Source: Helianthus annuus (lineage: Eukaryota > Streptophyta > Magnoliopsida > Asterales > Asteraceae). Taken from it: a DNA stretch of 64,000 nt. Under the pieces are notes generated by a model. That model ran no database searches and was not told where the DNA came from. It saw only the letters and a program-made list of their open reading frames with translations. The translations under genes and the position numbers were made by a program. Below, one piece after another: positions 12,806 through 24,429 of this stretch; within the stretch, counting starts at the first letter, position 1, and each line of letters begins with the position of its first letter. Location of the stretch: contig NC_035437.2 in assembly GCF_002127325.2 (NCBI RefSeq), positions 157,181,597 through 157,245,596 of the forward strand, written 5' to 3'.

Positions 12806-13759
12806 GAGCAAATTACCAAAATAGCCAAGAAAAAGTTTGACTTACCAAAATAGCTACCTCATGAGTCTTTGGAGAAGGGCATCACGGATTCAAATGTACG
12901 GGATGCCTCTTTCAAGACCCCTCATGCGTCTTTAAATATGGAAATGACATGTGTCTCAATGATTAGGTAGACTCCTCCAATGCCTCAGGCAGACCCATCC
13001 AATGCCTCAGGCAGACTCATCCAATGCATCAGCAGACTCATCCAATGCCTTCATCCAATGCCTCAGCAGACTCTTCCAATGCCTCAGGCAGACTCTTCCA
13101 AATATTTTAAGAAAATACTTTAAAGTATTTTAAAAAAATACTAAAAATATTTTTTTAAATATATATTTTTTTAATTTAAAAAAATATTTTTTAAATTTAT
13201 ATACGTAAAGTATTTTAAATTTATATACGTATAGTATTTTTTTAAAGTATTTTAAAGATATCTTTACGTATATAAATTTAAAATATTTTTTTAATTTAAA
13301 AAAAATAATTGAAAAAATTAATTTCAATATTTTATTAAAGTATTTTTTAAAATTTTTTTTAAGTATTTTCTTAAAATTAGCCAAGATATCTTTACGTATA
13401 TAAATTTAAACAAGTAATTTTTTTAAATTTTAAAAAAATATATTTTTAGTATTTTTTTTAAATATTTAAAGTATTTTCTTAAAGTATTGGAGGAGTCTGT
13501 TAAGGCATTGGATGAGTCTGCTGAGGCATTGGATGAAGGCATTGGATGAGTCTGATGAGGCATTGGATGAGTCTGCCTGAGGCATTGCAGGAGTCTACCT
13601 AATCATTGAGACACGTGTCACTTCCATATTTAAAGACGCATGAGGGGACTTGAAAGAGGCATCCCGCGCATTTGAATCTGTGATACCCCTCTCCAAAAAC
13701 TTATGAGGTGGCTATTTTGGTAAGTCAAACTTTTTCTTGACTATTTTAGTAATTTGCTA
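12806..13759. mobile_element. Mutator-type foldback MITE, TSD AGTAATAAT
   Basis: The 954-bp element has arms that are inverted copies of each other over roughly 300 bp (left GAGCAAATTACCAAAATAGC; right end complementary with few changes). The arms carry repeated CCAATGCCTCAGCAGACTC units, and the centre is A/T-only sequence. 9-bp duplications AGTAATAAT at 12797-12805 and 13760-13768 indicate a Mutator-like mechanism. Gene B has the unoccupied site near 63233-63255. Frames inside it are chance products of the A/T centre. Confidence 0.88.
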
Positions 13760-14215
13760 AGTAATAATTGCCCTTGTCATGCAAACGATACACGGAAAAA
13801 GTTGAACGAGTGAGATTTATAGATACTGTTTTTCTATTATTAAGTAATCTTTGAAAATTGCATAAACTCCCATGTGCTATTCTACTTTAAACTATCACTA
13901 TGGTCCATGTGTAGTCAAATTTATGAACCACTCTACCAATCATTGGGGGGTAAAGTGTGAGTTTTATTTATGAAAAACGTTACATGTGTTGCCATCTGCA
14001 ACACAAGATATTCACATTGTATTTTCAAGGTAATAAAACCTCTAAAATAATCTTATCTAAAGTAAACTTACCATTGTAATAGTATCGTTTATAATCGTAT
14101 TTATTATAATAGTTATGTGTAATTTCTTTGATGAAAAGCACATGCATTACCCTATATATTAAAAACACAAGTCTTTGAATAGTGTTACATGCCACATGGC
14201 AGTACACCATGAATA
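13760..14215. other. upstream flank of gene A, displaced by the MITE
   Basis: 13770-13930 is clearly homologous to 63250-63380 upstream of gene B (shared GAAAATTGCA, TTCTACTTTAAACTAT and CC(A/C)(C/T)GTGT segments). It was therefore the original proximal promoter before the MITE inserted. 13931-14215 has nothing recognisable. Confidence 0.6.
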
Positions 14216-14216
14216 G

Positions 14217-14975
14217 GTGATGAGTAAATGGTATTGGGTACCGGTACTAGAATCAATTTACCAAACCGGGTGTATTTTCGGTACCTGTATTCACCGGTTT
14301 TTACCCTCAAATACCGGTGCCGTACCAGTACCGACCGGTACCATACCAGGTATATTCGGTACCGGTACCGGTATTCACCGGTTTTTACACTCAAATACCG
14401 GTGTCGTACCAGTACCGACCGGTACCATACCAGGTATATTCGGTACCGGTACCCACTTTTGGGGATTTCGGTAACGGTATTTTCGGTACCGAGCTCATCA
14501 GATAATGTAGCAACATAGCAATGCAAGTAATTGCACTGTTTAGATTACTTTTCATACGCACAGTAAGTAAATTGTATTTCGTTTGACTCAGGTTTTATTT
14601 ACACAACAACTTATTTTGATTTCTTTTTTTTTTCTTTTTCTGTAATGAGTGAATTGTAGCATGTAAAATTAACTTTGATATTTAGATTATTGATTAGCAA
14701 ATCGTATCAAATCCTGTAATCAAACCAGTATCGTATCAGTACCAAATTTACTATACCAAATCATTTTCGGTACCAATTTGGTACCCACCTTTTGGCGTTT
14801 TCAGAATCGTTACTTTCGGTTCGACACCGGTCTAGCACCATACCTGTATTTATTGATTTTTACCTTCAAATACTATACTGTATTGTACCGAGCATTTTCG
14901 GTGCCGGTACCTAATTTCGATGATTTTTCGGATCTGTACTTTCGGTGCCGTTACCAGTACCGAGCTCATCCATAT
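14217..14975. mobile_element. two adjacent GGTACCG-rich hAT-like MITE remnants
   Basis: 14217-14505 and about 14705-14975 are packed with GGTACCGGTAC and TACCGGT palindromes and end in CGAGCTCATC. They resemble the complete hAT MITE at 55406-55673. The first contains a direct duplication of about 86 bp (CACCGGTTTTTAC... twice from about 14297 and 14377). Target duplications are not preserved. Overlapping frames here are repeat artefacts. Confidence 0.55.
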
Positions 14976-15337
14976 TTTAGCGTGTTAGCACCGTAATAAC
15001 TGAACTGAAAACAACCGAATTTTCAACGTGTAGGACGTGTGGGTACTATTATTATATATTAGGTTATTTAAAATCGTTTTTTAGGACGGAGTGACTATCT
15101 TTACCATGTTATTTTTGTTTATGTTTTGATATTCGGTATCTGCTTGCCGTTGCTGACACGCGTTTTGCAGTCATTGGATCTCCGTCGTAACGTGCGGAAG
15201 GAAAATCAACTAGTGTAGTTAAATATCGAGTTTCGACCTAAACTAATTAAATATCGAGTTTATGTGATGGTGTCAATATAGGACGTAGCTACTATGCTGC
15301 CAAACTTTAAGAATAAGGGGTTGAGACACTTTTCTTA

Positions 15338-16308
15338 GGTGCTGTTTGTTTTTTCTGCGGGAAAAGGTCTGCAGTCTGCGGACCACATCTGCAGGTGTCT
15401 GCAAGAGAAGAGGTGGACCAAATGTCTGCAGTCTGCAAGGAGAAGAGGGTTTTTTTTTTTATATATAAAAAGCTCTTCTCACATTAAACACACACACACA
15501 CACAACACAAAACATCTCTCTCTCTCTCTCATCTCTCTACCTGCCTCCCTCTACCACCACAACCACCGTCCACCTCCACCACCACAACCAACCACCACCA
15601 CTTCAGCCACCACCCACCCCGTCGCAGCCACCACCACCCCATCGCAACTACCACCACCTAACACTCACCGCCACCATCTCACTTCCACCTCCTCCACCGA
15701 ACACCCACTGCCACCACCGTCACCGGAAACCCACCAACACCACCACCACCGTGAAGATGGCTCAGCTTCTCTCTCTCGTTCTTGTCGTCGCTGCCAAACG
15801 AAGAAGGGGGTTGCAGGTGACGTGGGGGGTATGGGGGCTTCGTCGAGAGAAGAAAGGAGGTGGAGTGGTGGGGGGCTCGTCGGAGAAGAAGGGGAGCCGG
15901 CAACCGGCTCTGGTCACCGAACAGAGAGAGAAAGGAGGAGAAGCAAGGGGGTGCGGCTGGTTAGGTCTGATTAGGGTTTCCACAAGATGAGGGAGAAGAG
16001 GGAAAGATCTGGTAGCCGGCGGAGCAGGGGTGGGCGGCGGATGAGGTGGTGTCGGGGGTGGAGGTGGTGGCAGATGAGGTGGTGTCGGGGGTGGAGGTGG
16101 TGGCGGAGCAGGGGTAGGCGGCGGATGAAGTTGGAAGAGGTTGGAAGAGGTTGGGACATGTCTGCTTGAGGAAGAGGTAGGGAAGACCTTTTTGATGAGA
16201 AGTGCTTCCGGAAAACAAACAAGCTGCAGACATCAAACGTCTGCGCGCGTCTGCGCGACGCAGACATAAGTGGCCAGAAGCACTTCTGGCAAAAAAACAA
16301 ACACCACC
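15338..16308. mobile_element. PIF/Harbinger-type element, TSD TTA, GC-rich cargo
   Basis: The ends are GGTGCTGTTTGTTTTTT and the complement of GGTGGTGTTTGTTTTTTT, flanked by TTA at 15335-15337 and 16309-16311. Subterminal CTGCAGTCTGC/GCAGAC motifs occur in both arms. The centre (15480-16170) is GC-rich. It starts with (CA)n and (CT)n runs, then CCACCACC repeats, and has long open frames on both strands (for example 15339-15974, rich in Pro/Thr/His). Those frames look like low-complexity sequence, possibly a captured host 5' UTR and exon, not a transposase. Confidence 0.7.
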
Positions 16309-16311
16309 TTA

Positions 16312-17430
16312 GTCATCCTTGACTACAACTATACAAGCATAGATAGGTTGTACTTGAAAGATGTTGATTTTTTTGTCGTTTTGGATCATACCTTCATGAA
16401 AAGGAATTGAGTAGAGGGAAGAAAAAGAGAAGAGTTAAACTTGGTTTTCCTTCCCGAGCTTCACAAATATAACTATTTTCCTACAAAGTATTATAAAGAT
16501 CGATTTACCTTCAAAAGTTTTAGCAATTGTTTCATTTTCATTCAAACCTCCAACAACATCCATTTCCTTCGTTAACATTTATGTGTTTTGGAATGTAACT
16601 GGTTCTGTTTTGTTTTCCTTGGAATGAACTAACGACAGTGGGTAGGATTTGGATTGTCGATGATTTCTTGAGTTTAGTCGGTGAAAAACAAAATGACCAA
16701 GATGCCCATCACTTGACAGACACATGAGTTACACTTAATAGAGGAATGAACGATATTAGAGGTGTGGTAAAAATGAAAAAAAAAAAAAAGCTGATGAAAC
16801 TTTTAGAAGTAAATCGATGTTTTTAATTTTTGGATGAAAATTATAAAATTTGTCAAGTCTCATGGACCAAAATCAAATTTAAATCAAAATAGAAATATAA
16901 CGTAATAACCTAAATATGACAAAATAACGTGCTTTTATTGAACGGTTAGAATCTTTAACTTGTTGTGAGAGAGATCTCACACCCTCCTAAACAGAGGGTC
17001 CTAACCCTACTCTGCCAGACTACGCTGTCTTAACCGGGTCCACGCTGGCGTGAGAGTTTGGCTAACGGTGCTCCCCGGGAAACCATACCACCCACTGCCA
17101 GTGTCAGGGGCTTGCGCTGGCACAAGAAAGAATCTCTTTGGCGTAACGCACGGTGGACTCACGGGGTGGCTCGGGCTCGAACTCTTGACCTAGGGTCAGG
17201 GAGAACCAACCTTCATTATCTTTATTCACCAAATATAACACTAGTGGGGATTAAATTTGGGTCTTCAAGGAGAACCCAAATCTTTCCAACCAGTAAACCA
17301 CAACTGATGGATACAAAATAACGCGTGGTAAAGTCAATTTTGTCAGTCTAATAATAAATCTTGATTTTGTTTATCAACAAGATCGAAGGCAGAACACTGG
17401 TTCTCATTTTTGTAAAGTTGTTCATCCAAA
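16312..17430. repeat. unclassified; GC-rich dispersed repeat at about 16970-17320
   Basis: 16312-16960 has nothing recognisable. 16970-17320 is noticeably GC-rich. On the minus strand it reads like a tRNA-derived repeat, with GTGGTTTACTGGTT and GAGTTCGAGCC box-like motifs, but the spacing is too long for a confident SINE call. Confidence 0.35.
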
Positions 17431-17439
17431 AATTGAGAT

Positions 17440-18327
17440 GGGGTAGGCTAAACGTACCCCCTGTTGTTACTTTTTATACCCCCCTTCAATAAAATCACAT
17501 TAAAACTTGTAATATTTACCCCTTATACAAATTATCATTCTAAAAAATATTCCTTTTGTTACAAAACAAATTCAAAAGTTTAAAAAAAGATTACAGACTT
17601 TTTTTTTTTCAAAAAACAATATTGTTTTTTAATTTTTATTTAAAAAACGTTTTTTTTAAGTTCTTGGATATTGTTTTTAAAGACACTTTCTCAAATAGTA
17701 TTTTTATTATGCTTTTTTATTGAACATCTTTACAATTAAATAATAACATTTTTTTATAAAAAAAAAGTTTTGAACTCTCGTTTTAGAAAAAGGTCTATAT
17801 TATGTTTTCCCGCGTCTAAAGGTCTTACTTTTATAATTTTTAATACTTTAAATGTGTTTATAAAATAATTAACAATTTTTATTTATTAAAGAGTAATAAA
17901 GTTTTTTTTTAAATAATGTTTATAGCCCTAGCACATATTAATCATTCAAACCATCTATGTAAGTGAACAAATAAACAATAGGTACTAAAATAATTTTATC
18001 AAACTATAAATTAACAATCTATATAAGTTCAAATTTAATTAGTGTAAGGAGTATGTTATAAGCAAGTTAAAACCAGTTTAAGACTTTCGATCGAAGTGAA
18101 CACATTAAAAAATATGTTTTTTTAAAATAATATATAAAAAAAACAAAAATTTTGAAGAAAAAAAAACGTCTGCAATAATTTTTTACACTTTTGAATTTGT
18201 TTTGTAACAAAAATAATACTTTTAAAAAATGATGACATGTATAGGGGGTAAATATGATAAGTTTAAATGTGATTTTATAGGAAGGGGGTATAAAAAGTAA
18301 CAAGAGGGGGTACGTTTAGTAGCCCCC
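17440..18327. mobile_element. Mutator-type MITE, TSD AATTGAGAT
   Basis: The inverted ends are about 48 bp (left GGGGTAGGCTAAACGTACCC; right GGGGGCTACTAAACGTACCC on the opposite strand). Both continue through TTGTTACTTTTTATACCCCC and a further stretch containing AAATCACATT. Perfect 9-bp duplications AATTGAGAT are at 17431-17439 and 18328-18336. The interior is A/T-rich with no coding capacity. Confidence 0.88.
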
Positions 18328-18869
18328 AATTGAGATTTGGTACCAAATAAAATATTTTGAATGAAAAGGAAACTAAGAGAAGTGGGATGAGATTCCATCT
18401 GTTCAATCAGTGTAAATTGTAATTGAATTCAATTCCACTTACTCTGTGAATATTGCGTGTGGTTAGGTTTTGTCTACACGAAAATCTTGGTCTCTGTCAC
18501 TTCATAAGTATACATTATGCCGTTAAAATATTGTGTGTGGAAGGGGAAATATGCAGTTAAAATATGAGCTAGGTAAATATACAATTAAAGTGATTTGGAA
18601 GGGGAAATATGCAATTGTCTCAAATTTATTTGGGTAGTAAAAAATAGTTGTATATTCTGTTTATAGCAAATAAGTCACAGAAAGTGGCTAATTTGCGCAA
18701 CACGTGTAATATGCACTAAAACTAGCTCATTAATTATTTTTGTTGGACAAAGTAGTTAACATTAAATCTTATGTTAAATAACATAACTACAATAGAATTG
18801 GATTTAAACACGACATGACTTCAATTCTTTTATCACACTCTAGCTTTCATAAGTTGAATAAAACTTGAG

Positions 18870-19273
18870 TTATTGAATCTTTCTTCTTTTTGCCAAGGAT
18901 ATGAACACAAAGTTCATAATTGAGTTAACAATTTCAGGACATAATATCTTCCATAGGAATATTGTCTTCGTCCATGAAGGCACAGTCAAATATTTATCCT
19001 CGCGTTTAGCGCTACTAACAATCGCCTTTGCACACTTTTTAACTGACAACCTTGGTATCCACAACGCGTTTGACTAGTCATATAAACGAAGAAGAGATCA
19101 AACAAGACCAAACAAAGTGAGGGGTATATGCATAAAAGAAATACCTCCTCTAATCGTTCCACATTGGTTAATTGTGTCCCGACCAATCCTGGAGTTACTA
19201 CTGTTATACCAACATTCGAACCGACTTCAATCCTCAAAGTTTCAAAGAAACTTAGCAATGCCTCTTTACTTGC
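18870..19273 (-). CDS. gene B exons 5 and 6
   Basis: Exon 5 (19273-19145) begins ASK, giving the catalytic Lys, and runs through VTPGLVGTQ. Exon 6 (19073-18870) carries CAKAIV and the YLTVPSW region and ends in TAA. The 71-bp intron matches the 67-bp intron of gene A. Confidence 0.85.
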
Positions 19274-19703
19274 CTGTGAGACCATTCTCTAATAGTTAGC
19301 GATCAATTATATTTAGATAAAAAAAACAATGATTTTTCTAGTTGTGGATCCAAAATCTTTCGGTAAAAGAGCAACATTTGTTAGGCTAAAACAGGTAGAT
19401 TGAAAAACAATAAATAACATGAAGTAATTAATAAGTAGATTTGAACAAATACCCAATACTTTCATAAAAACATAATTAATAAAAGTAGATTTAAAAAATA
19501 TAACATGAAGTAATTAATAAGTAGATTCGAATAAATACCTAATTCTTTCATAAAAAAAAACATAGAATCAAATTTCAAAAAAATGAAAATTATGTAAAAA
19601 GAAAAGGTTTATTTTATAACTTACTATAAGAATTAGTAATATATGTTTTTAGAAATTTAATAAATAAAGAGCAAAAAGTGTGTGTATATGTGTGTACATA
19701 TAC

Positions 19704-19754
<51 letters not shown>

Positions 19755-20886
19755 CAAGATCATTTCAGAACCATAAATATTTACAGAACTTGCAGAACTC
19801 CTAATAAACAATCTTTTTATTTATATATTTTTATGTTTAGGATAATTTTATCATTTGTTATGTGTATTTTTACGATTACATACATGTTAAGAGTAATTTT
19901 ATCATTTTTTTTATATGTAACTTTATAATTACACATATATAAACTAGTTTTTTTACATATATGTAATTAGTTATGACACATATATATAATTTTGGCAATT
20001 AAACATAGCCTAAATTGCACAAATCAACCTTTATGTTATACCTAAATTGCACTTCATACCTTTCACTATGAAATCAGCCAAACCCAACCTTTATGTTCAT
20101 GTTTTGTTACATTCTATAACCTTTACAACTAACGTCGTCCAAAAACTCAGTTAAGTTATCTTAAATGCTTTGCATGTGAGGGCACTATGGTCTTTTATAA
20201 CATAAAGGTTGATTTGTGCGAAACTATTATTTATAACATAATGGTTGATTTGTGCAAAAATATTATTATTATATATAGTAGAATATTTTCTTTTTCAAAA
20301 GCATTATTATTTGTTAATAATTATATATTTATATATACACACATATATAAAAAAATTGGTTGCCTTTTCTTTTGTCTTTTTTTTTATGAAAACCCGTTGT
20401 CATGGTTTTTGATTCGTAACCAGGTCACTTTACCCTAAATTATACCTTTGGAAATTTGGATTACTTTATCAGTATTTTTGAAACTGGGTTGCCTTTTTTT
20501 TTAAATAAAGTTCATTATCTGAAAAATGAGAATCCACCAAAATAATCTTTGTTTTTATATATTTAAAGCACTAGATTTCCATTGAGATTCATCACAGTAG
20601 GTACATTTGAATCAGCGGAGTCTTTGCTTACTATTAGGTAATAGTCTAATAGTAGATACATTCGAGTAACCTGCTTTAGTTTTCATTAGCAGTGCAGTTG
20701 TGCAGTATTTACGGATCTGGGCCTCATATAATCATTTCCTCTTATTGTGTTGCTAATCAGTCTCTCGGCGTTCTCATCGGCCATTATTTGATATTGATTT
20801 GGATCGTTATCTGCGTTTCAATTGATTGTTAAGACCTTTGCATTTTTCAGGTCATTATGTGTTGAAAACTGAAGTTGCTGCTGGTT

Positions 20887-20950
<64 letters not shown>

Positions 20951-23508
20951 CAGGATCATTTCAGAACCATAAATATTTACAGAACTTGCAGAACTCCTAA
21001 TAAACAATCTTTTTATTTATATATTTTTATGTTTAGGATAATTTTATCATTTGTTATGTGTATTTTTACGATTATATACATGTTAAGAGTAATTTTATCA
21101 TTTTTTATATGTAATTTTATAATTACACATATGTAAACTAGTTTTTTTTACATATATGTAATTAGTTATGACACATATATATAATTTTGGCAATTAAACA
21201 TAGACTAAATTGCACAAATCAACCTTTATGTTATACCTAAATTGCACTTCATACCTTTCACTATGAAATCAGCCAAACCCAACCTTTATGTTCATGTTAT
21301 ACCTAATTAGACACCAAATTTGGAAAAGGATGTTAAACTTGGTAAAATAACTAGTCATGAAACTAGATTTTCTAATTTGATAAAAATCATGCTTATTAGG
21401 TGTTTGATAAAATGCCTAAGAGAAAGCAAAATGTTGAAATTTCGGACAAAAACGCATGTTTGATTGATATGGAAAATTATGCGTTGTGTGTTATAAAAAA
21501 GGGTTCTAAACGGTTGCGGTTGAACTCTATAGGCAAAGAATCCGAGTCTTCAAGCGGACAAGCCGGGGGCGATACGCGCTTGAAAGAAATGTTTTGAAGG
21601 TACGCGACTTGTCATCTCGTTACATTTATGTAGATAAGCCTAGTCGTAAATATGTCTAATGTTGTTATAGCGAAAATAGTTGCTTTGGTGAGTCTAAGAA
21701 GTGATGGAATTCACTTGACAAACCAAACGGGTCAAAAGAAATAGTTGGTTAGATATGTTTATTGATAATATCGCTTAATTAGTCATAATGGGATGCAAGT
21801 AAAGTGATGTAATTCACTAGATGAAGAATGTGTTAAAATAATGGTCGAAATGGTAGTGTTTGGAGTGACTCGAACATCACTCGTTAAATTGAGTTATAAA
21901 AGCAGAAACCGTGGATTAGAAGGGATACACTAAGGTCGACAAGCCTGGGAATGGGTAACTATGGTTAGAAAGCAATGTCGACGAATTATGAAGGTATGTA
22001 ACTTGACCCATTACATTAAACGAATTGTTGTTAAATTATGCGTAGTCGCATTTTAGAATAGGAATTGTGTTGATTGTAGTGACCATGATTGTTACTTGGA
22101 TTAATAGAGTTAAATTGATAAGGAACTGTTTGGTAGTCATCAAATTGGAGGAATTTCCACAAGATGAGCCAACGGGTCGAATAATGGTGTAAATTGTAGT
22201 ATTAGTGTCTAATTAGTTAGCAATGGCGAGATCAATCACAAGAGCATTAAACCATGGAATTGGTAAGGAAATGCGAGTGATGCTAAGCCCCGGATGTTGG
22301 GTGAAAACGCCTCAAGGTTGCTATTGTATGGTAGTAAAGTTGTGTAAATATAGTGGGTCGGATATCTAAATAGAGATTTTAGTGACTAAGCCCGTAAACC
22401 AAATTTTCGGGATAATAATTATGGTAGGCACGTCGGTAATTTAAATACGGTCGTGTAGGAAAAAGAATCACTAAAAACGGACTTACGGATCATAAGTTAT
22501 GGCGATTTTAAGTTGGGATTTGAATAAACATTGAGCTGGGAATGTGCAGCAACAGTTTTAAGCAACATGCTGTGAAAAAGGGGGCTAGGCGTCACACGAG
22601 GCCCCTAGGCGTCAGGCGACGCCCCCTAGTTCCGGAAAATTTTTATTTTTTTGTTGTTTTGGCCCATGGAACTTGTTTATACCCATTCTAACATTATCAA
22701 AACTAACATTTGATGTGATTTTAACCTCAGGTGATTGTTGGGCTTAATCCGGATGGCGATCAAGCAATTTTTCAAGAACCGAACACAACCTTTTGAAGCT
22801 TTCGCGTATAATTGACCTTGTTGTAGACAATGTTTATAATGTAGAAACTTACTATTCGTTTTGGGATGATTGTACTAGTTAGTAGTTAACTAGAATACTA
22901 GCAATATGCAAACTTCCATTTGGTATAAATTATTAATGAAGTATTTTGGTTTTATACACGTGTATTTTATATTAAATTCTTATAAAATGAGACGGGTGTT
23001 ACATTATTATTATCTTTAACTAATTAATTAATTATAAAGACTATTATCCTCAACACTAATTTTTTTTTTGCTTACACACATCAAAATTTTCTCTACACAT
23101 TTTGAAATTTACCCTACACTTTATCATACACAGCTCGTAATTTACCCTACACGCCTCGTAATTTATCATACTCTAAATTAATTTACTTAACGAAAAAATA
23201 TATAATTGTAAAATAAGTTACAAATTTAATAAAGTTAGCTATTAAAGAGAAAAAATACAAATTAATGATCCATGTAAGTTTACCAAAATACGTTTATAAT
23301 AAAATTAATTACAAATATTAAATAAAGCAAAATCAAGTATTCTTATTAGTTCAATTTTTTTTTCTTTTTTTCTTATTACAAAGAATTTCTTCTCGGTTAA
23401 ACCCTTCACTATATACATATATAACATTGTAGAGGGGATACACAAGGGTTTTCATGGTTTTGTTAACTCAAGTGAGTTTTCATTTTTGTATTCCCTTGAA
23501 TATGCATG

Positions 23509-23571
<63 letters not shown>

Positions 23572-24398
23572 GTATGTATAGTTAGATAAAAAAAGCTCTC
23601 AAGTGGGTTTTCATTTCTTTCTCACTTTTGGTCCAAATGGTCACTGGAATTAGTTTTTATGTTAAATTGATGTTAAATTACCTTTTTACCTTTGTTATAA
23701 AAAACACACCGCATGGACCATTCAATACGTTTACTAGGATTATTACTATTTTAAATTATATAATTACTAATTTTTTTTATTAATATTGCTTTTAATATTA
23801 TTATTATTATTATTATTATTGTATATTAAAAGAGATAAGAAAACTTATATTATATAAGAGAAGTCCACCCTATTTGAGAAATTTGAGAAGCAATCTGCAC
23901 CATACATTTTCTCTAAGCAAAAAATGCAAAAAAAGGTGAAAAAAATGCAATTTTTTTTTTGGTAAAATCGTAGCTTTTTCTTTAAGGATTAAATTTTTTT
24001 TTTGGTAAAACCCTAATGCTAAACCCTAAAGCTAAACCCTAAACCATAAAGCTAAACCCTAAACCCTAATGCTAAACCCTAAATACTAATGCTAAACCCA
24101 AAATAACACTTATTTTTCAATTTTTAACATGTATATACATATATGTATAAATGACAATATACATATATGTATAGTTAAAAGATTAACAATATACACATGT
24201 GTATAAATTCCAAAAAAAAATTAAAAAAAAATAATAAAAAATTAAATCTTTAAAGAAAAAGCTTCGATTTTTCCCAAAAAAAAAAAAATTACATTTTTTT
24301 TACATTTTTTTTGCATTTTTTTGTTAGGGAAAATGTGTGGTTCAGAATGCTTCTCAAGTTTCTCAAATAGCCTACTACTTCTCACATGATTCTTATCC

Positions 24399-24429
<31 letters not shown>

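Noticed and set aside
13130..13384. 84-codon minus-strand frame rich in Lys/Phe/Tyr
   Set aside because: It lies in the A/T-only palindromic centre of a MITE; composition alone explains the open frame.
15339..15974. 211-codon Pro/Thr/His-rich frame as a host gene
   Set aside because: Starts inside the terminal inverted repeat of a PIF-type element, is low-complexity, and has competing frames on both strands.
24005..24105. True telomere end
   Set aside because: Units are imperfect, few, and enclosed by inverted arms within an intron.
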